From: Ferruginibacter sp.
Lineage (GTDB): Bacteria > Bacteroidota > Bacteroidia > Chitinophagales > Chitinophagaceae
Assembly: GCA_013141115.1 (NCBI GenBank)
Contig: JABFRP010000002.1
Span: forward strand, 1-64,000
Length of the DNA stretch: 64,000 nt
Direction: 5' to 3'
Position 1 is the first letter of the stretch; every line of letters starts with the position of its first letter. Position numbers and translations under genes: made by a program. A model generated the notes under the pieces. The model saw only the letters and a program-made list of their open reading frames with translations, ran no database searches and had not been told where the DNA came from. Shown piece by piece: positions 1 to 8,553 of this stretch.

Positions 1-50
1 TGCATATAAAATAATTTAAGACCTTTTACTCATCTACTATATTAAAAAAA

Positions 51-487
51 TTATCGCTTTAAATATTTTTCTCCCAATTCCAAAGATGTGTTATAGTCGC
101 CTAGTTTTGCATTTTGCATCATTGCCTTGATATGCTTTCTGACAACAACAAACTCATCATGAACAGGACAGGGCATTTTTGCGGAGCAACTTTTTAATCC
201 TAAACCACAGCCTGTAAATAATTTATCGCCATCGATGGCATTAACAATATCTGCAAGACTTTTCTTAAAACCTGCATTGTCCAGGTAAAATCCTCCGGTA
301 GGCCCCCTTTAGCAGATAATACCAATCCCTTCTTCACCAGATCCTGTAATATTATTTTTGGCAATAAAGGGCTCAGGTGAGGTCAATCGCTTTGGCAATT
401 TGCTTTACCCCAACTTTGGTGGCGGTCTTGATTTTGTGCCACAAAAAGCATTGCCCTGATTGCATATTCGCGGTTTTTTGATACCAT
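51..487 (-). pseudogene. Rrf2-family transcriptional regulator, frameshifted
   Basis: Reading the minus strand from an ATG at 485-487 to a TAA at 51-53 and switching frame several times recovers an Rrf2-like protein. It starts MVSKNREYAIRAMLFVAQN, continues KVGVKQIAKAIDL, then ILQDLVKKGLVLSAKGG and GGFYLD, and ends with a cysteine cluster (CGLGLKSC, then PCPVH) like the Fe-S cysteines of Rrf2 regulators such as NsrR and IscR. At least four frame changes are needed, near 415-420, 368-376, 350-360 and 297-310, so no intact winged-helix domain can be made as sequenced. Family members normally have about 140-150 residues, which fits the span. I infer a decayed Fe-S or NO/redox sensor; clustered sequencing errors are the alternative. 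Confidence 0.7.
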
Positions 488-654
488 TTAGCTTTTTTTT
501 ATTCAGCGCAAAGGTAAAGAATAATTTGTAATAAAGGAGTTTTTACTCTTCTACTTTTTGTATCTTTTTTACTTTTCATGGTTTTGTATTATAATTTAAA
601 CCGAAATATTATGCCAGAATAATCGGAATTCTGTTTGTACAAATGTTGTAATTA

Positions 655-2333
655 TTATTTTTTACTCATCTTTTTCATCAGTTTTCTTCCATGTACCATA
701 ATTTTTTGTGTTCTTTTTGGCGATGCATAACTGTTATCTTTCAGTTTTTGATCACTGTAATATTTTAAAATAGCTGTTGAGGTAATTATACCTACAGGCT
801 GCATGTTGGCTTTGTTATCCAAAACCAATAAGGTATCCAGGTTATATTTACCCAGCATTTCTGCTGCAAGCCCGGCATCATCAGTTTTATAAACATAAGG
901 CAGGTTGGTAGTACCGACAGGTATCGCTGTTATCAATTCCTCCACATTGGCGCCATGCAGCACATCGGGTTCATAAGCGTCTGGCGTTTTTACTCCCCTG
1001 CGGATAATTTTTTCCGTCATGATGCTGCCTTTCATAAAGAAAAATGAAACAAAATATGCAACAGAACAAGCCCCCAACAATGGTAACAAGCCATTTACCT
1101 GGCCTGTTGTTTCCAGTGCAAATACAACGGAAGTAAGGAAAGCCCTTGAGGCTCCCGCAAACATAGCTGCCATTCCAATTAAGGCAGCGGTTGGCAGATT
1201 TATAGAAATACATGCAAAGTAATGCTACCAAGTAATACTCCCAAAGCACCTCCAATTGTAAATAATGGTGCCAGTGTTCCACCGGAAGTTCCACTACCCA
1301 GAGAAATAACCCAAGAAATATATTTAAGAAAACAAAGGGAAAGTAACATAGCCAATGGCAAATTTCCTTTCAGCAAATCCTGTATATTGTCGTATCCAAC
1401 ACCCATTGTTCGTGGTGCAAAATAGCCGGTCACACCTACAGCAATCGCACCTATTGCTGGCCACCACATCCAGTGGATAGGTAATTTTTCAAACAGGCCT
1501 TCCACCGCATACACCGACCTGGAAATTAGTGTGGCAATTATGCCGATCAGCAAGCCTAGTAAAATATAAATAATCAATGCACTGTTTGTTGGAACCGGGA
1601 TAGAAGGCATGGTGAATAAGGGACTCGCTTCAAATAAAAAGACATGCATACCAGCCCCGGTGATGCAGGCCAAAACAACCGGTATAATTGACCTGGGTGA
1701 AAACTCAAATAACAATAATTCTACGGCAAGTAAAATTGCGGCCAGCGGGCTGCCAAAAATAGCCGCCATACCAGCACAGGCTCCTGCAGTTAATATGATT
1801 TTTCTTTCTCCTGGCGATATATGCATTGCCTGGCCTGTTAAAGAGCCCAATGCACCTCCTGTAGCAATGATCGGCCCTTCCGCTCCAAACGGGCCTCCGG
1901 TACCTATTGAAATGGCTGCAGATAAAGGTTTTAAAAAAGTAATAATCGGGGGGATTTTGCTGTCTTCTAAAATAATCTTTTCTATTGCTTCCGGTATTCC
2001 ATGTCCTCTTATTGCCTTTGAACCATATCTCGCCATCAGCCCTACCAGGATACTGCCAACAATTGGAATGAAAATTACCAACCAGCCTAAATGATTGCCT
2101 GCAGGAGAAGATAGCTCTAATGAAAATCTGCCTTAAAAAGCAATATTCGTAATGAGTCCGATCAACGCAACCAGCAATTTGGCTATAAAACCAATAACTA
2201 CAGCATTGATAATAGCCTGAATACTCAGATAGAAAACCCGTTTATTTACAGGAGCTTTTCTGCTGGCTTCCATTTTGCCAAATAGCTGGTATAGTGTTGG
2301 TGAAAACGGTGTGCTTTCATCAAGTCTCGACAT
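655..2333 (-). pseudogene. ClC-family chloride channel with C-terminal CBS region, broken by a stop and a frameshift
   Basis: Three minus-strand pieces join into one ClC channel or antiporter of about 560 residues. The N-terminal piece (2136-2333) starts MSRLDEST and ends ITNIAF at an in-frame TAA (2133-2135). The same frame continues past it as GRFSLELSSPAGNHLGW and MVIFIPIVG. Relatives usually have Tyr at that place as I recall, so TAA is one base from a Tyr codon. The middle piece carries the ClC signatures GHGIPEAI, GTGGPFGAEGPI and GSGTSGG. A frameshift near 1195-1203 switches to the last piece, with MAAMFAGASRAFLTSVVF and a CBS-like tail (VGTTNLPYVY, TLLVLDN). As sequenced it cannot give a full channel. 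It lies beside the broken Rrf2 gene, suggesting shared decay. Confidence 0.85.
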
Positions 2334-2417
2334 GGTATAAAAGTGGCAGCCTTTTATGCTGGTGAATTTCTCGATTTTATCAGATTTTATGCAACCACGC
2401 TTTTAGACAATCTTGAA

Positions 2418-2501
2418 AGGAACATCTGACCTTTTGAGTTCGAACTTCTCCCGTCAGTTATCTGCATAGGGTCGGGTGAATTTATAGTAGAGAATGTTCC
2501 T
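2418..2501. repeat. 8-bp inverted repeat in the gap between the ClC gene and the mobilization module
   Basis: The 221-bp gap 2334-2554 has no gene. It holds a perfect 8-bp inverted pair, AGGAACAT (2418-2425) and ATGTTCCT (2494-2501), 68 bp apart. It also contains a TTCGAAC motif near 2438-2445 that resembles a tRNA T-loop but has no supporting stem. The gap must contain the promoter of the minus-strand ClC gene and probably the downstream edge of the mobilization module. Confidence 0.3.
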
Positions 2502-2554
2502 ACTGTAAAGTATTTTTTATTCTATTTCCAAACTTTTATTATAAGCACTATCCA

Positions 2555-3076
2555 TTAACCGTTTAATGTTTTTGCCTTCCTGAAAATACAGGTAATTCCA
2601 CGCTTTTTAATTCTATCAGTTTCTAAATTCTGCAGCTTTATTTCCTTTTGGTTATTACTCCAATTAATACTGAATTTATAGAGATTGGTAATAAATAACA
2701 TAATCGTTAACCACAGCAACCAGCGGCCAAAAACTATTTTATAAAACAACTTAGCATCCTGTTCTGGGAATAGAAGAATTTGAAATTTCCGGGTTACCAT
2801 TTTGGGTTGGCTATCCGCTGTTAGTTGCATTTCTGCGATAACCTTCTTAAGAGTTTCTTCAAAGGGTTTAGTGCTTACAGGAGGTGCAATAATTTTAAGA
2901 TTTTCCAGCTTTTCATTAAAACTGTTAACCTTTATTATTAACCCGCCAATTGCTGTAGCCTGGTCAAGATTAATTTTATTGACTTTTTGTTGTTCTTCCA
3001 GTATTTCTTTAAGTACAATTTCAAGCGTTTCTCTTTCTTGCATCTCAATTTTTTTAACTCCTTCCATCAGATTCAT
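2555..3076 (-). CDS. Mobilization-associated protein with coiled coil and one membrane segment
   Basis: This 173-residue protein has an acidic helical N-terminus (about residues 10-75, likely coiled coil) and one hydrophobic stretch near residues 118-138 (WLLWLTIMLFITNLY), followed by a basic tail. It starts inside the end of the relaxase gene (23-nt overlap), so the two are probably translationally coupled. I do not recognise a named family. Its position directly after a relaxase suggests an accessory role, for example anchoring the relaxosome to the membrane, but that is inference from context only. The start could also be Met4. Confidence 0.7.
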   Translation of the reverse strand: MNLMEGVKKIEMQERETLEIVLKEILEEQQKVNKINLDQATAIGGLIIKVNSFNEKLENLKIIAPPVSTKPFEETLKKVIAEMQLTADSQPKMVTRKFQILLFPEQDAKLFYKIVFGRWLLWLTIMLFITNLYKFSINWSNNQKEIKLQNLETDRIKKRGITCIFRKAKTLNG

Positions 3077-4091
3077 TTTTAATTTTAGAAATTATATTAG
3101 TGATGAGGTCTCTGCCTTTTTTTCTTTCTTCTTTTTTAAGTAATTCAGGACTCAGCTGATCAGCAATTTTCTCCGGTTCAATTAAGGGAAAGATTAAATC
3201 GGTTACTTTCTTTTGCAGGTCAATAACAGGAGATTGATTTTGTTTTTTTAATCCTATTTGTTGAGGTAACGAAGGAGAAATTTTGTCGGTATTTCTTTCT
3301 TGCTTTTGAAATTCGTCTTGTTGAATATTTTCGTGTTTATATATGTTCGCCGGATTTTGTTTAAGCGCTAATATTTTTTCAATTTTCATTAAAGAGAAAC
3401 CGACTTCACTACCTTTTATTTTTACTTTTTTATCGTCAATAAAAGAAATACCCCGGGCTTTCAAAACCCGGTATCCGAGTGCCTTCATCACCTGCTCAAA
3501 TTGCTGATAATTGCTTACCTCTTGTAATGTCCTCTGAATACTATTCTTTAGTTTTTCTTTTCGCTCATCCTGCCGGGGAATTTGCCGCTGCTCTTTAGGC
3601 AAAAATTTTCTGGGACTGAGGACTTTTGTAAGGTTAAATTTCAATTCCATTCTGCGGCAATAAGACGCTATTTTTTGAAAGTTGTTACTATCGCTGACCG
3701 TTCGTTTATCAAAGCCAATTCTGTTAGCCACAATATGCAAATGCTGGTGGCCGGTATCCTTATGGTGAATAGCTACAAATTGGTTATTTTCAAAACCCAT
3801 ATCGGTTGCACAATCCTGACACATTTCAATCAGCTTTTCTTTAGGCAATTCCTCTCCCGGCGCAAGGCTAAGTGTAATGTGTAAAACAGGTTTTGAAAGC
3901 TTGGGATTTAGCTGTCTTACTTCATTAAATTGCTGTATCAATTCCTTCTGATTTCCATAGCATTGATTAAAGAGCAAAATCTCCGCTCTATCTTTCATTA
4001 CCTGCTCTTTTTTGGGGTCTTGCAGCTTATCATTCAGGCAATACAATAAACAGCCTTTAAAGGATTTTCCTATGGTTATTTTTCCAATCAT
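3054..4091 (-). CDS. Relaxase/mobilization nuclease domain protein
   Basis: The 345-residue protein begins MIGKITIGKSFKGCLLYCL and carries the relaxase histidine motif HKDTGHQHLHIVANR near residues 109-123, where three histidines bind the metal used to cut oriT DNA. Tyrosines near residue 18 or 65 are candidates for the attacking residue. The remaining C-terminal half is Lys/Gln rich with no clear domain. It belongs to the Relaxase family (Pfam PF03432 type) common on Bacteroidota mobilizable elements. Its ATG overlaps the stop of the mobC-like gene as ATGA, showing tight coupling. It would nick the element's oriT and be carried to the recipient by a helper conjugation system. Confidence 0.9.
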   Translation of the reverse strand: MIGKITIGKSFKGCLLYCLNDKLQDPKKEQVMKDRAEILLFNQCYGNQKELIQQFNEVRQLNPKLSKPVLHITLSLAPGEELPKEKLIEMCQDCATDMGFENNQFVAIHHKDTGHQHLHIVANRIGFDKRTVSDSNNFQKIASYCRRMELKFNLTKVLSPRKFLPKEQRQIPRQDERKEKLKNSIQRTLQEVSNYQQFEQVMKALGYRVLKARGISFIDDKKVKIKGSEVGFSLMKIEKILALKQNPANIYKHENIQQDEFQKQERNTDKISPSLPQQIGLKKQNQSPVIDLQKKVTDLIFPLIEPEKIADQLSPELLKKEERKKGRDLITNIISKIKNESDGRS

Positions 4092-4468
4092 TTCAGGTAA
4101 TTTTTTATTGCTTCAGCAAGCCTTTTTAAATCCCTGGATTGCACTTCTAAACCTGCTCTTTCCAGTGCATCTAATTGTTCAATTCCATTTCTTTTTTTGG
4201 CGATTTGATTGAGGTTTGCAGCGAGGTGATTCAGCGTTCCGGTAAGCTGCAAAACTTCTTGAGGGAGTGCTTTTATTTTGCTGACAGCCTGTCCTTTCAA
4301 TCCGGATTCTCTTAAATATTCTGATACCGTTAACCCTAACATTTTTGCTTTCTCCTGCAGCAAAGTTTTTTCAATGAGAGTACATTTTACTCCTATGAAA
4401 TGATCTTGCTTGACCTCCTTTATTGGCCGTCCGCCTTTATTTTTTATTCTCACTGCTACTGTTTCCAT
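4088..4468 (-). CDS. MobC-like relaxosome accessory protein
   Basis: A 126-residue basic protein with an N-terminal ribbon-helix-helix-like DNA-binding segment (HFIGVKCTLIEKTLLQEKAK, then LGLTVSEYLRES) and the MobC-type C-terminal motif LNHLAANLNQIAK. Proteins of this family bind oriT and help the relaxase open and cut the strand. It is the first gene of the mob cluster and overlaps the relaxase start by 4 nt. The gap upstream of it, toward the Toprim gene, holds a strong palindrome that could be its target. Family assignment is by motif recognition only. Confidence 0.85.
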   Translation of the reverse strand: METVAVRIKNKGGRPIKEVKQDHFIGVKCTLIEKTLLQEKAKMLGLTVSEYLRESGLKGQAVSKIKALPQEVLQLTGTLNHLAANLNQIAKKRNGIEQLDALERAGLEVQSRDLKRLAEAIKNYLK

Positions 4469-4534
4469 CTCTCACAATTTTCTGGTGTCTGCGGCAATAC
4501 TTTTTGAATCCCGACCCCAAGGCGGGATGAGAAA

Positions 4535-4570
4535 AGCCAGCGTTTCGGTTTAACCGAAACATAGCTGGCT
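4535..4570. other. Palindrome between mobC and the Toprim gene: oriT or terminator candidate
   Basis: AGCCAGC (4535-4541) pairs with GCTGGCT (4564-4570), and inside it GTTTCGGTT (4542-4550) pairs with AACCGAAAC (4552-4560), leaving a 3-nt bulge (4561-4563). Read on the minus strand the hairpin follows the Toprim stop codon by 8 nt and ends in TTTTC, so it may be that gene's terminator. Its place just upstream of mobC, plus a nearby CCCG/CGGG pair (4510-4525), also fits an oriT. The sequence does not separate the two readings. Confidence 0.5.
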
Positions 4571-4578
4571 ACTGAAAT

Positions 4579-5511
4579 TTAAAAGCGTCTTCCAATTCGA
4601 TGGCTCTGTTTATGTCGTGGTTCCTGCTGTTTAATCAGACACTCGTTTAAGTCTTTATATTTTTTATAGACATGGCTTTGATCAATGTATTTTTTTGACC
4701 ATTGTAATGCCTGCTGAGTAAATTTCATTCCTGCTGAATCCCTGTCTAAAAAAAGATGAATCTGCTGATACTGTTCCATTCTTTCTCTTTGGTTTAAAAA
4801 GAAGGATAAGGAATTTAATACCAGAAAATTTGTCAGCGGATCAATTTCTTGTTTATTAATAGCCTGGTGAGAAAGAAAATTAAAAAAGCCTTCAAAGACT
4901 TTCAACTCTTCTTTATTATGGTCAAAAAAAGTTACTTCCTTAGGAGAACTGCTGCCTTTGAAATCGGCACTTCTTAATTCATATCCTCCGGCATTATTTT
5001 GAAAGCCGATTACGGTTCTGGTTTTACCGTATAAAAGGAAGTCAATTTCTTTGCAAAATTTTTCAGCAATGTCTACGGGGATATGCCTTTTTTTAAGGTA
5101 TTTTAAAAGCGATATTTCTGCCAGTGGTCTCGCCTCCAGTACAATAATTTTACCCTCACTAAGAGTCTCTTTTTTTTCATCAGCAAAGAAAGGTGCTGTG
5201 GCTGGCAAATTGTGTGCTGGAGAATGCTGGTGAAAAAAAGAAATAGGGGTGCTTTGATATTGCGATAAATGCTGCAATAAATCGCTTACAGTACAATTAA
5301 AATAAAGTATCCCGAAATCTATCAGATTGCCGCCCTTTCCAATGCCGTGATCATACCATGCATTAAGGCTACGGTTTACTTTAAAAGACGGTGTTTTCTC
5401 TTCCCTTAATGGCGATAGATACCAATAGTCTTTATTACGGATTTTTTGCGGACGGTGACCTAAAGCGGCGAGGTAATCCACCAGGTCAATTTGTTTGGCT
5501 TCCAAACTCAT
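4579..5511 (-). CDS. CHC2 zinc-finger/Toprim primase-like protein
   Basis: From the ATG at 5511 the protein starts MSLEAKQIDLVDYLAALG, followed by NKDYWYLSPLREEKTPSFKV and WYDHGIGKGGNLIDFG, the degenerate CHC2-like N-terminal part of DnaG-type primases. A Toprim-like half follows, with a glycine-poor EGFFNFLS segment and IHLFLDRDSAGMK carrying the DxD pair. Proteins of this size (about 310 residues) are common on Bacteroidota mobile elements, probably priming complementary-strand synthesis after transfer. An upstream in-frame start at 5571 is possible, but relatives begin at the chosen Met. It sits between the AbiEii gene and mobC. Confidence 0.85.
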   Translation of the reverse strand: MSLEAKQIDLVDYLAALGHRPQKIRNKDYWYLSPLREEKTPSFKVNRSLNAWYDHGIGKGGNLIDFGILYFNCTVSDLLQHLSQYQSTPISFFHQHSPAHNLPATAPFFADEKKETLSEGKIIVLEARPLAEISLLKYLKKRHIPVDIAEKFCKEIDFLLYGKTRTVIGFQNNAGGYELRSADFKGSSSPKEVTFFDHNKEELKVFEGFFNFLSHQAINKQEIDPLTNFLVLNSLSFFLNQRERMEQYQQIHLFLDRDSAGMKFTQQALQWSKKYIDQSHVYKKYKDLNECLIKQQEPRHKQSHRIGRRF

Positions 5512-5584
5512 TAGTTTTTCATACACTTCAATTTTCTCTTTCACAACTAATATCTCACTAACACAAATCAAAAGCTTATTTCAA

Positions 5585-6304
5585 TTACAATCCCGGTCTT
5601 TTGCGATGCTTTCTTTTTAAGGTATCATTCGGGCTGGGGTTTATCTTTTTTGGAAGCAGTGTTTTTGCCTGGTCAGGTTTAAAAATCTGACTGGTATTTG
5701 CAACCGCTGCCCTAAGCCTGCTTTCCATCTCTTTCAAAGAAATTTCCCTGCCCAAAAAATTTATTTTTTCCTTTTTATTAAAATCCTCAAAATAAAGCAA
5801 TGCATTATGTGCCATCTGTACATTTACATCTGGATATTTTTGGACAAACCCTTCAGTGATTTTTTGCAGAGGCAGTTGCTCCAGCAGAAAATGCATATCC
5901 ACAAAATCTTTTAAACGGGTTCCGCTATGTAAGATTGCCTTTAGTTTCATGGCACCTATATCTTGAAGCGACAGCATCCTTATACCTTCAACTTCTTCAA
6001 CTTTGTTTAATATTGGATACTGATGGGCAAGTATATCCACTTTAACATCCTTAATAAAACAAAATATCCCATTTTTAAGGGTTTTAATATTCTCGGCTTT
6101 ATAAGTTTCGGTTAAATGACGACTGATGTGATGGGAATCAAAATCCCTGTCAGTGAAAAGGTCAATATCCACAGACATGCGGTGACCTAATTTTAGTGAA
6201 AGTGCAGTACCACCTACCAAGTTGAAGGAATCTAACTCTTTATCCTTCATCAACTCTTTAATCAGAACCAGTGTCCTGGCCTCGACTGTTTGCGTGTATA
6301 ACAT
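5585..6304 (-). CDS. AbiEii/AbiGii-type nucleotidyltransferase (toxin-like)
   Basis: The start is placed at the ATG at 6302-6304 (MLYTQTVEARTLVLIKEL) because relatives begin there; an earlier in-frame ATG at 6340 adds 12 residues. The nucleotidyltransferase core shows NLVGGTALSLKLGHR followed by SVDIDLF, with the paired Asp of the fold, then KVDILAHQ and the LQDIGAMKLKAI motif typical of AbiEii/DUF1814 proteins. Family members are toxins of type IV toxin-antitoxin or phage-defence pairs that modify RNA or other targets. It overlaps the upstream small gene by about 43 nt, as expected for a coupled antitoxin-toxin pair. Its activity is not shown by the sequence. Confidence 0.85.
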   Translation of the reverse strand: MLYTQTVEARTLVLIKELMKDKELDSFNLVGGTALSLKLGHRMSVDIDLFTDRDFDSHHISRHLTETYKAENIKTLKNGIFCFIKDVKVDILAHQYPILNKVEEVEGIRMLSLQDIGAMKLKAILHSGTRLKDFVDMHFLLEQLPLQKITEGFVQKYPDVNVQMAHNALLYFEDFNKKEKINFLGREISLKEMESRLRAAVANTSQIFKPDQAKTLLPKKINPSPNDTLKRKHRKRPGL

Positions 6305-6576
6305 AATAATTCTTCCTTGCGGAGCGGGAAATAAGCGCATACTTCTTCTATGGCATAATCAGCCAGGAATACTATTTCTTTCCTCAGTGCATGGATTACT
6401 TTGGCTTCACCATAAAAACGAATCATTTCAGCCCATTCTTGTGGACTGCCTCTTTCAATGACCCGCGCCATGACTGTAAGGTATTCGGCTCTCCATTCTA
6501 TGTCATCATACCTGAACTCCCAGAACAAACGTCTTGGTAAATCAGGCTTATCTTGTATGGATACTTTTCTTCCCAT
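6262..6576 (-). CDS. Probable AbiE-type antitoxin partner, small conserved protein
   Basis: A 104-residue protein starting MGRKVSIQDKPDLPRRLFWE, with WRAEYLTVMARVIERG and EIVFLADYAIEEVCAYF. Bacteroidota genomes often carry a small protein with this FWE(F/Y)DYDxIDW-like start directly before an AbiEii nucleotidyltransferase, so I call it the antitoxin. It has no clear helix-turn-helix by eye. It is first in the transcript and its end overlaps the toxin's start. The link between gene order and antitoxin role is established for AbiE systems; for this protein it is inference. Confidence 0.7.
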   Translation of the reverse strand: MGRKVSIQDKPDLPRRLFWEFRYDDIEWRAEYLTVMARVIERGSPQEWAEMIRFYGEAKVIHALRKEIVFLADYAIEEVCAYFPLRKEELLCYTRKQSRPGHWF

Positions 6577-6706
6577 TTTTTAAAGTTACAAAATCTATTT
6601 TTAGGTCTATAATTTGAATTGTTTGCATAGCATTTTAAGCCACAATATTTGCTAGCCGCTTTAAATCCATAATAAATAAGTTCGAAAATTGTACTGAAAG
6701 GGCAAC

Positions 6707-6741
6707 AAAAAACGGTATAATTAAAACTTATACCGTTTTTT
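6707..6741. terminator. Bidirectional rho-independent terminator
   Basis: AAAAAACGGTATAA (6707-6720) and TTATACCGTTTTTT (6728-6741) form a perfect 14-bp stem with a 7-nt loop, with A and T runs on both sides. On the minus strand it lies upstream of the antitoxin and downstream of nothing but the next block, so it separates the mobile module from the LytTR gene (stop at 6765). Confidence 0.7.
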
Positions 6742-6764
6742 TATTTTGATAAGCTTAAAAAAGG

Positions 6765-7475
6765 TCATTTATTAAATATAGAAGATTGCTGTAATCTTGG
6801 CGCATATTGTCTGCCAATGGGTATTACCACTTCGCCCACTTCCACCTCATGACTGGTAAAGGCAGTTATTTTATTGATAGACACTACAAAAGACCGATGT
6901 ACCCGTAAAAACAAATGCTCCGGCAACATAGCTTCTAATGTGCCCATGGATTGTTTTACCAGCAATGGCTTTTCTTTTACCCGGTAAATTTTAATGTAAT
7001 CTTTCAGACTTTCCACATAAACAATATCATCCAAAAATACTTTAACCATTTTGCGGTCGGCACGGAAATACAAAAAGCCTGCGGTATCAGCAACAGCGGT
7101 TGTTTTTTCTTCTATAAAATTATTTACTTGAGTTACTTTGTTCACTGCTTTAATAAACCGCTCCAACGAAACCGGTTTTACTAAATAATCTACCGCATCC
7201 AAATCAAAGGCTTCACTGGCAAATTCTTTAAACGCCGTAGTAAAAATCACCTTCGGTGGATTTTTTAATGTCTTTAAAAAACTGGTGCCGGACAATTTGG
7301 GCATTTGAATATCTAAAAAGATCAGGTCTACTTTTTTCTTTTGTAACACTTCCATAGCCTGAAAAGCATTGTTGCATTTGTCTACTATCTCCAACTGTTC
7401 TATAAGAGAAATATATTTTTCCAGTATATTTAGTGCAGGCGGTTCGTCATCAACCAGTAAACATTTCCATTTCAT
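6765..7475 (-). CDS. LytTR-family response regulator
   Basis: The start is set at MKWKCLLVDDEPP (7473-7475), which places the receiver acidic pair at Asp9-Asp10; longer in-frame starts lie inside the kinase gene. The phospho-acceptor is Asp55 (LIFLDIQMPKLSG) and the conserved Lys is Lys100 (DYLVKPV). The second half is a LytTR DNA-binding domain (DDIVYVESLKDYIKIY, LFLRVHRSFVVSINKI). It overlaps the upstream sensor kinase by 26 nt, so the two form an operon and a cognate LytS/LytTR pair. The target genes are not evident; the divergent gene at 8783 encodes an exported ELW-repeat protein. The gene is full length at 236 residues. Confidence 0.95.
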   Translation of the reverse strand: MKWKCLLVDDEPPALNILEKYISLIEQLEIVDKCNNAFQAMEVLQKKKVDLIFLDIQMPKLSGTSFLKTLKNPPKVIFTTAFKEFASEAFDLDAVDYLVKPVSLERFIKAVNKVTQVNNFIEEKTTAVADTAGFLYFRADRKMVKVFLDDIVYVESLKDYIKIYRVKEKPLLVKQSMGTLEAMLPEHLFLRVHRSFVVSINKITAFTSHEVEVGEVVIPIGRQYAPRLQQSSIFNK

Positions 7476-8553
7476 ATTGTTGATTGAGTGACTGGTTAAC
7501 AATTGTAGTGTTTTTTGTAACAGACTGTTCCCACTGTATTTCAAGGTTTACAATAAATACCTCGGTATCTTCTTCGGTGGCAAATGTATACCTGTCGGCG
7601 TATAATAAATCTAACCTTCGCTTTACATTCAGCAATCCAATTCCGCTGCGGTTATTGCTTGCAGTGGTTTGTCCGCCATCTTTACTATTTACCAATTTAA
7701 AATGCATGCCTTGTTCAGTTACATGTAAATCAAAACTTATCCAGCATTGGTCTGTTTGATTACTGGTGCCATGTTTAAATGCATTCTCCACTAAAGGCAA
7801 CATCAGCAAGGGTGTAATTTGTTTGTCTTCCAACGGGCCGGTAACAGTAACAGAAACATCCAGCCGGTCGCCATACCGTAACTGTTCCAAAGAAATATAT
7901 TCCTGCAGCAATGTAATTTCTTTGGTAAGAGGAATCAATGGCACACTACTTTCATAGATCATAAACCGCAATAAGTTCGACAGTTTTAAAACAATTTCCG
8001 GTGCCTGGGGCGATTGATCTAAAACATGAGCATATAAATTATTAAGTGTGTTAAACAAAAAATGAGGATGCACCTGCGATTTTAACAGCTCCAGTTCTGC
8101 TGCTGTTTTTTGTTGCTCGGCTTCTATGGTTTGTTGCTTTTGCTGGTACCAATATTTTAAAAGATTAATAGCAATAGCAATGCCCCCAATATGAATAAAT
8201 GGCAATACGCCTCTCCCCTCGTTCATGGTAAGGCCGTTAAAAACTTTACTTTTAATTACCAGTTGTACCAATTGTGAATAACCCAGGCATAATATTAAAA
8301 CAACCAATAGTCCGGCAAAAAAATAGCCATATTTTTTTTTGAAAAGAAAACGGGGTGTCAAAAAATAGATCAATGAATACACCATAAGCATAAAGCCCGG
8401 CAGGTACATTAAAATATTGTAGAAAGAAGCTGCGAAACTTGTTTTTGCCCCAAACCCCCAGGCGAAATAAACAAGTACAATAATCCAGAATAATATATGC
8501 AATACTATTTTCTTTACCCACTCATGCTTTGTAAAAAAAAATAGAAATTTCAT
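7450..8553 (-). CDS. LytS-like sensor histidine kinase
   Basis: Starting from MKFLFFFTKHEWVKK (an upstream Met at 8592 adds 13 residues), the protein has four N-terminal membrane segments (about residues 15-140), a short coiled coil rich in Gln/Glu, then the His_kinase domain with PHFLFNTLNNLYAH holding the phosphorylated histidine. An HATPase_c domain follows, with LVENAFKHGTS as N box and SGIGLLNVKRRL as G box. This is the usual Bacteroidota LytS architecture, without a recognisable input domain besides the membrane part. It is co-transcribed with the overlapping LytTR regulator. Confidence 0.95.
   Translation of the reverse strand: MKFLFFFTKHEWVKKIVLHILFWIIVLVYFAWGFGAKTSFAASFYNILMYLPGFMLMVYSLIYFLTPRFLFKKKYGYFFAGLLVVLILCLGYSQLVQLVIKSKVFNGLTMNEGRGVLPFIHIGGIAIAINLLKYWYQQKQQTIEAEQQKTAAELELLKSQVHPHFLFNTLNNLYAHVLDQSPQAPEIVLKLSNLLRFMIYESSVPLIPLTKEITLLQEYISLEQLRYGDRLDVSVTVTGPLEDKQITPLLMLPLVENAFKHGTSNQTDQCWISFDLHVTEQGMHFKLVNSKDGGQTTASNNRSGIGLLNVKRRLDLLYADRYTFATEEDTEVFIVNLEIQWEQSVTKNTTIVNQSLNQQYEMEMFTG

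Larger units (their letters stand above)
2555..6576. mobile_element. Mobilizable element or remnant: mob genes, primase-like gene and an AbiE-type pair
   Basis: Six minus-strand genes lie close together or overlap: AbiE-like antitoxin, AbiEii nucleotidyltransferase, CHC2/Toprim protein, MobC, relaxase, and a membrane accessory protein. This combination is typical of Bacteroidota mobilizable islands and plasmids. No tyrosine or serine recombinase, replication gene or conjugation machinery is visible, so it would need helper functions, or it is a remnant. The ends are not defined: no direct repeats or tRNA site were found, and the limits given are simply the outermost genes. A bidirectional terminator at 6707-6741 and the ClC gene bracket it. 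Confidence 0.55.

Noticed and set aside
971-1294. Separate membrane protein gene inside the ClC region
   Set aside because: It is another frame of the broken ClC gene; the recognised ClC motifs lie in the other two frames.
2430-2465. tRNA-like TTCGAAC motif suggesting a tRNA end as attachment site
   Set aside because: No acceptor, anticodon or proper T-stem could be built around it, and no second copy was found at the other side of the mobilization module.
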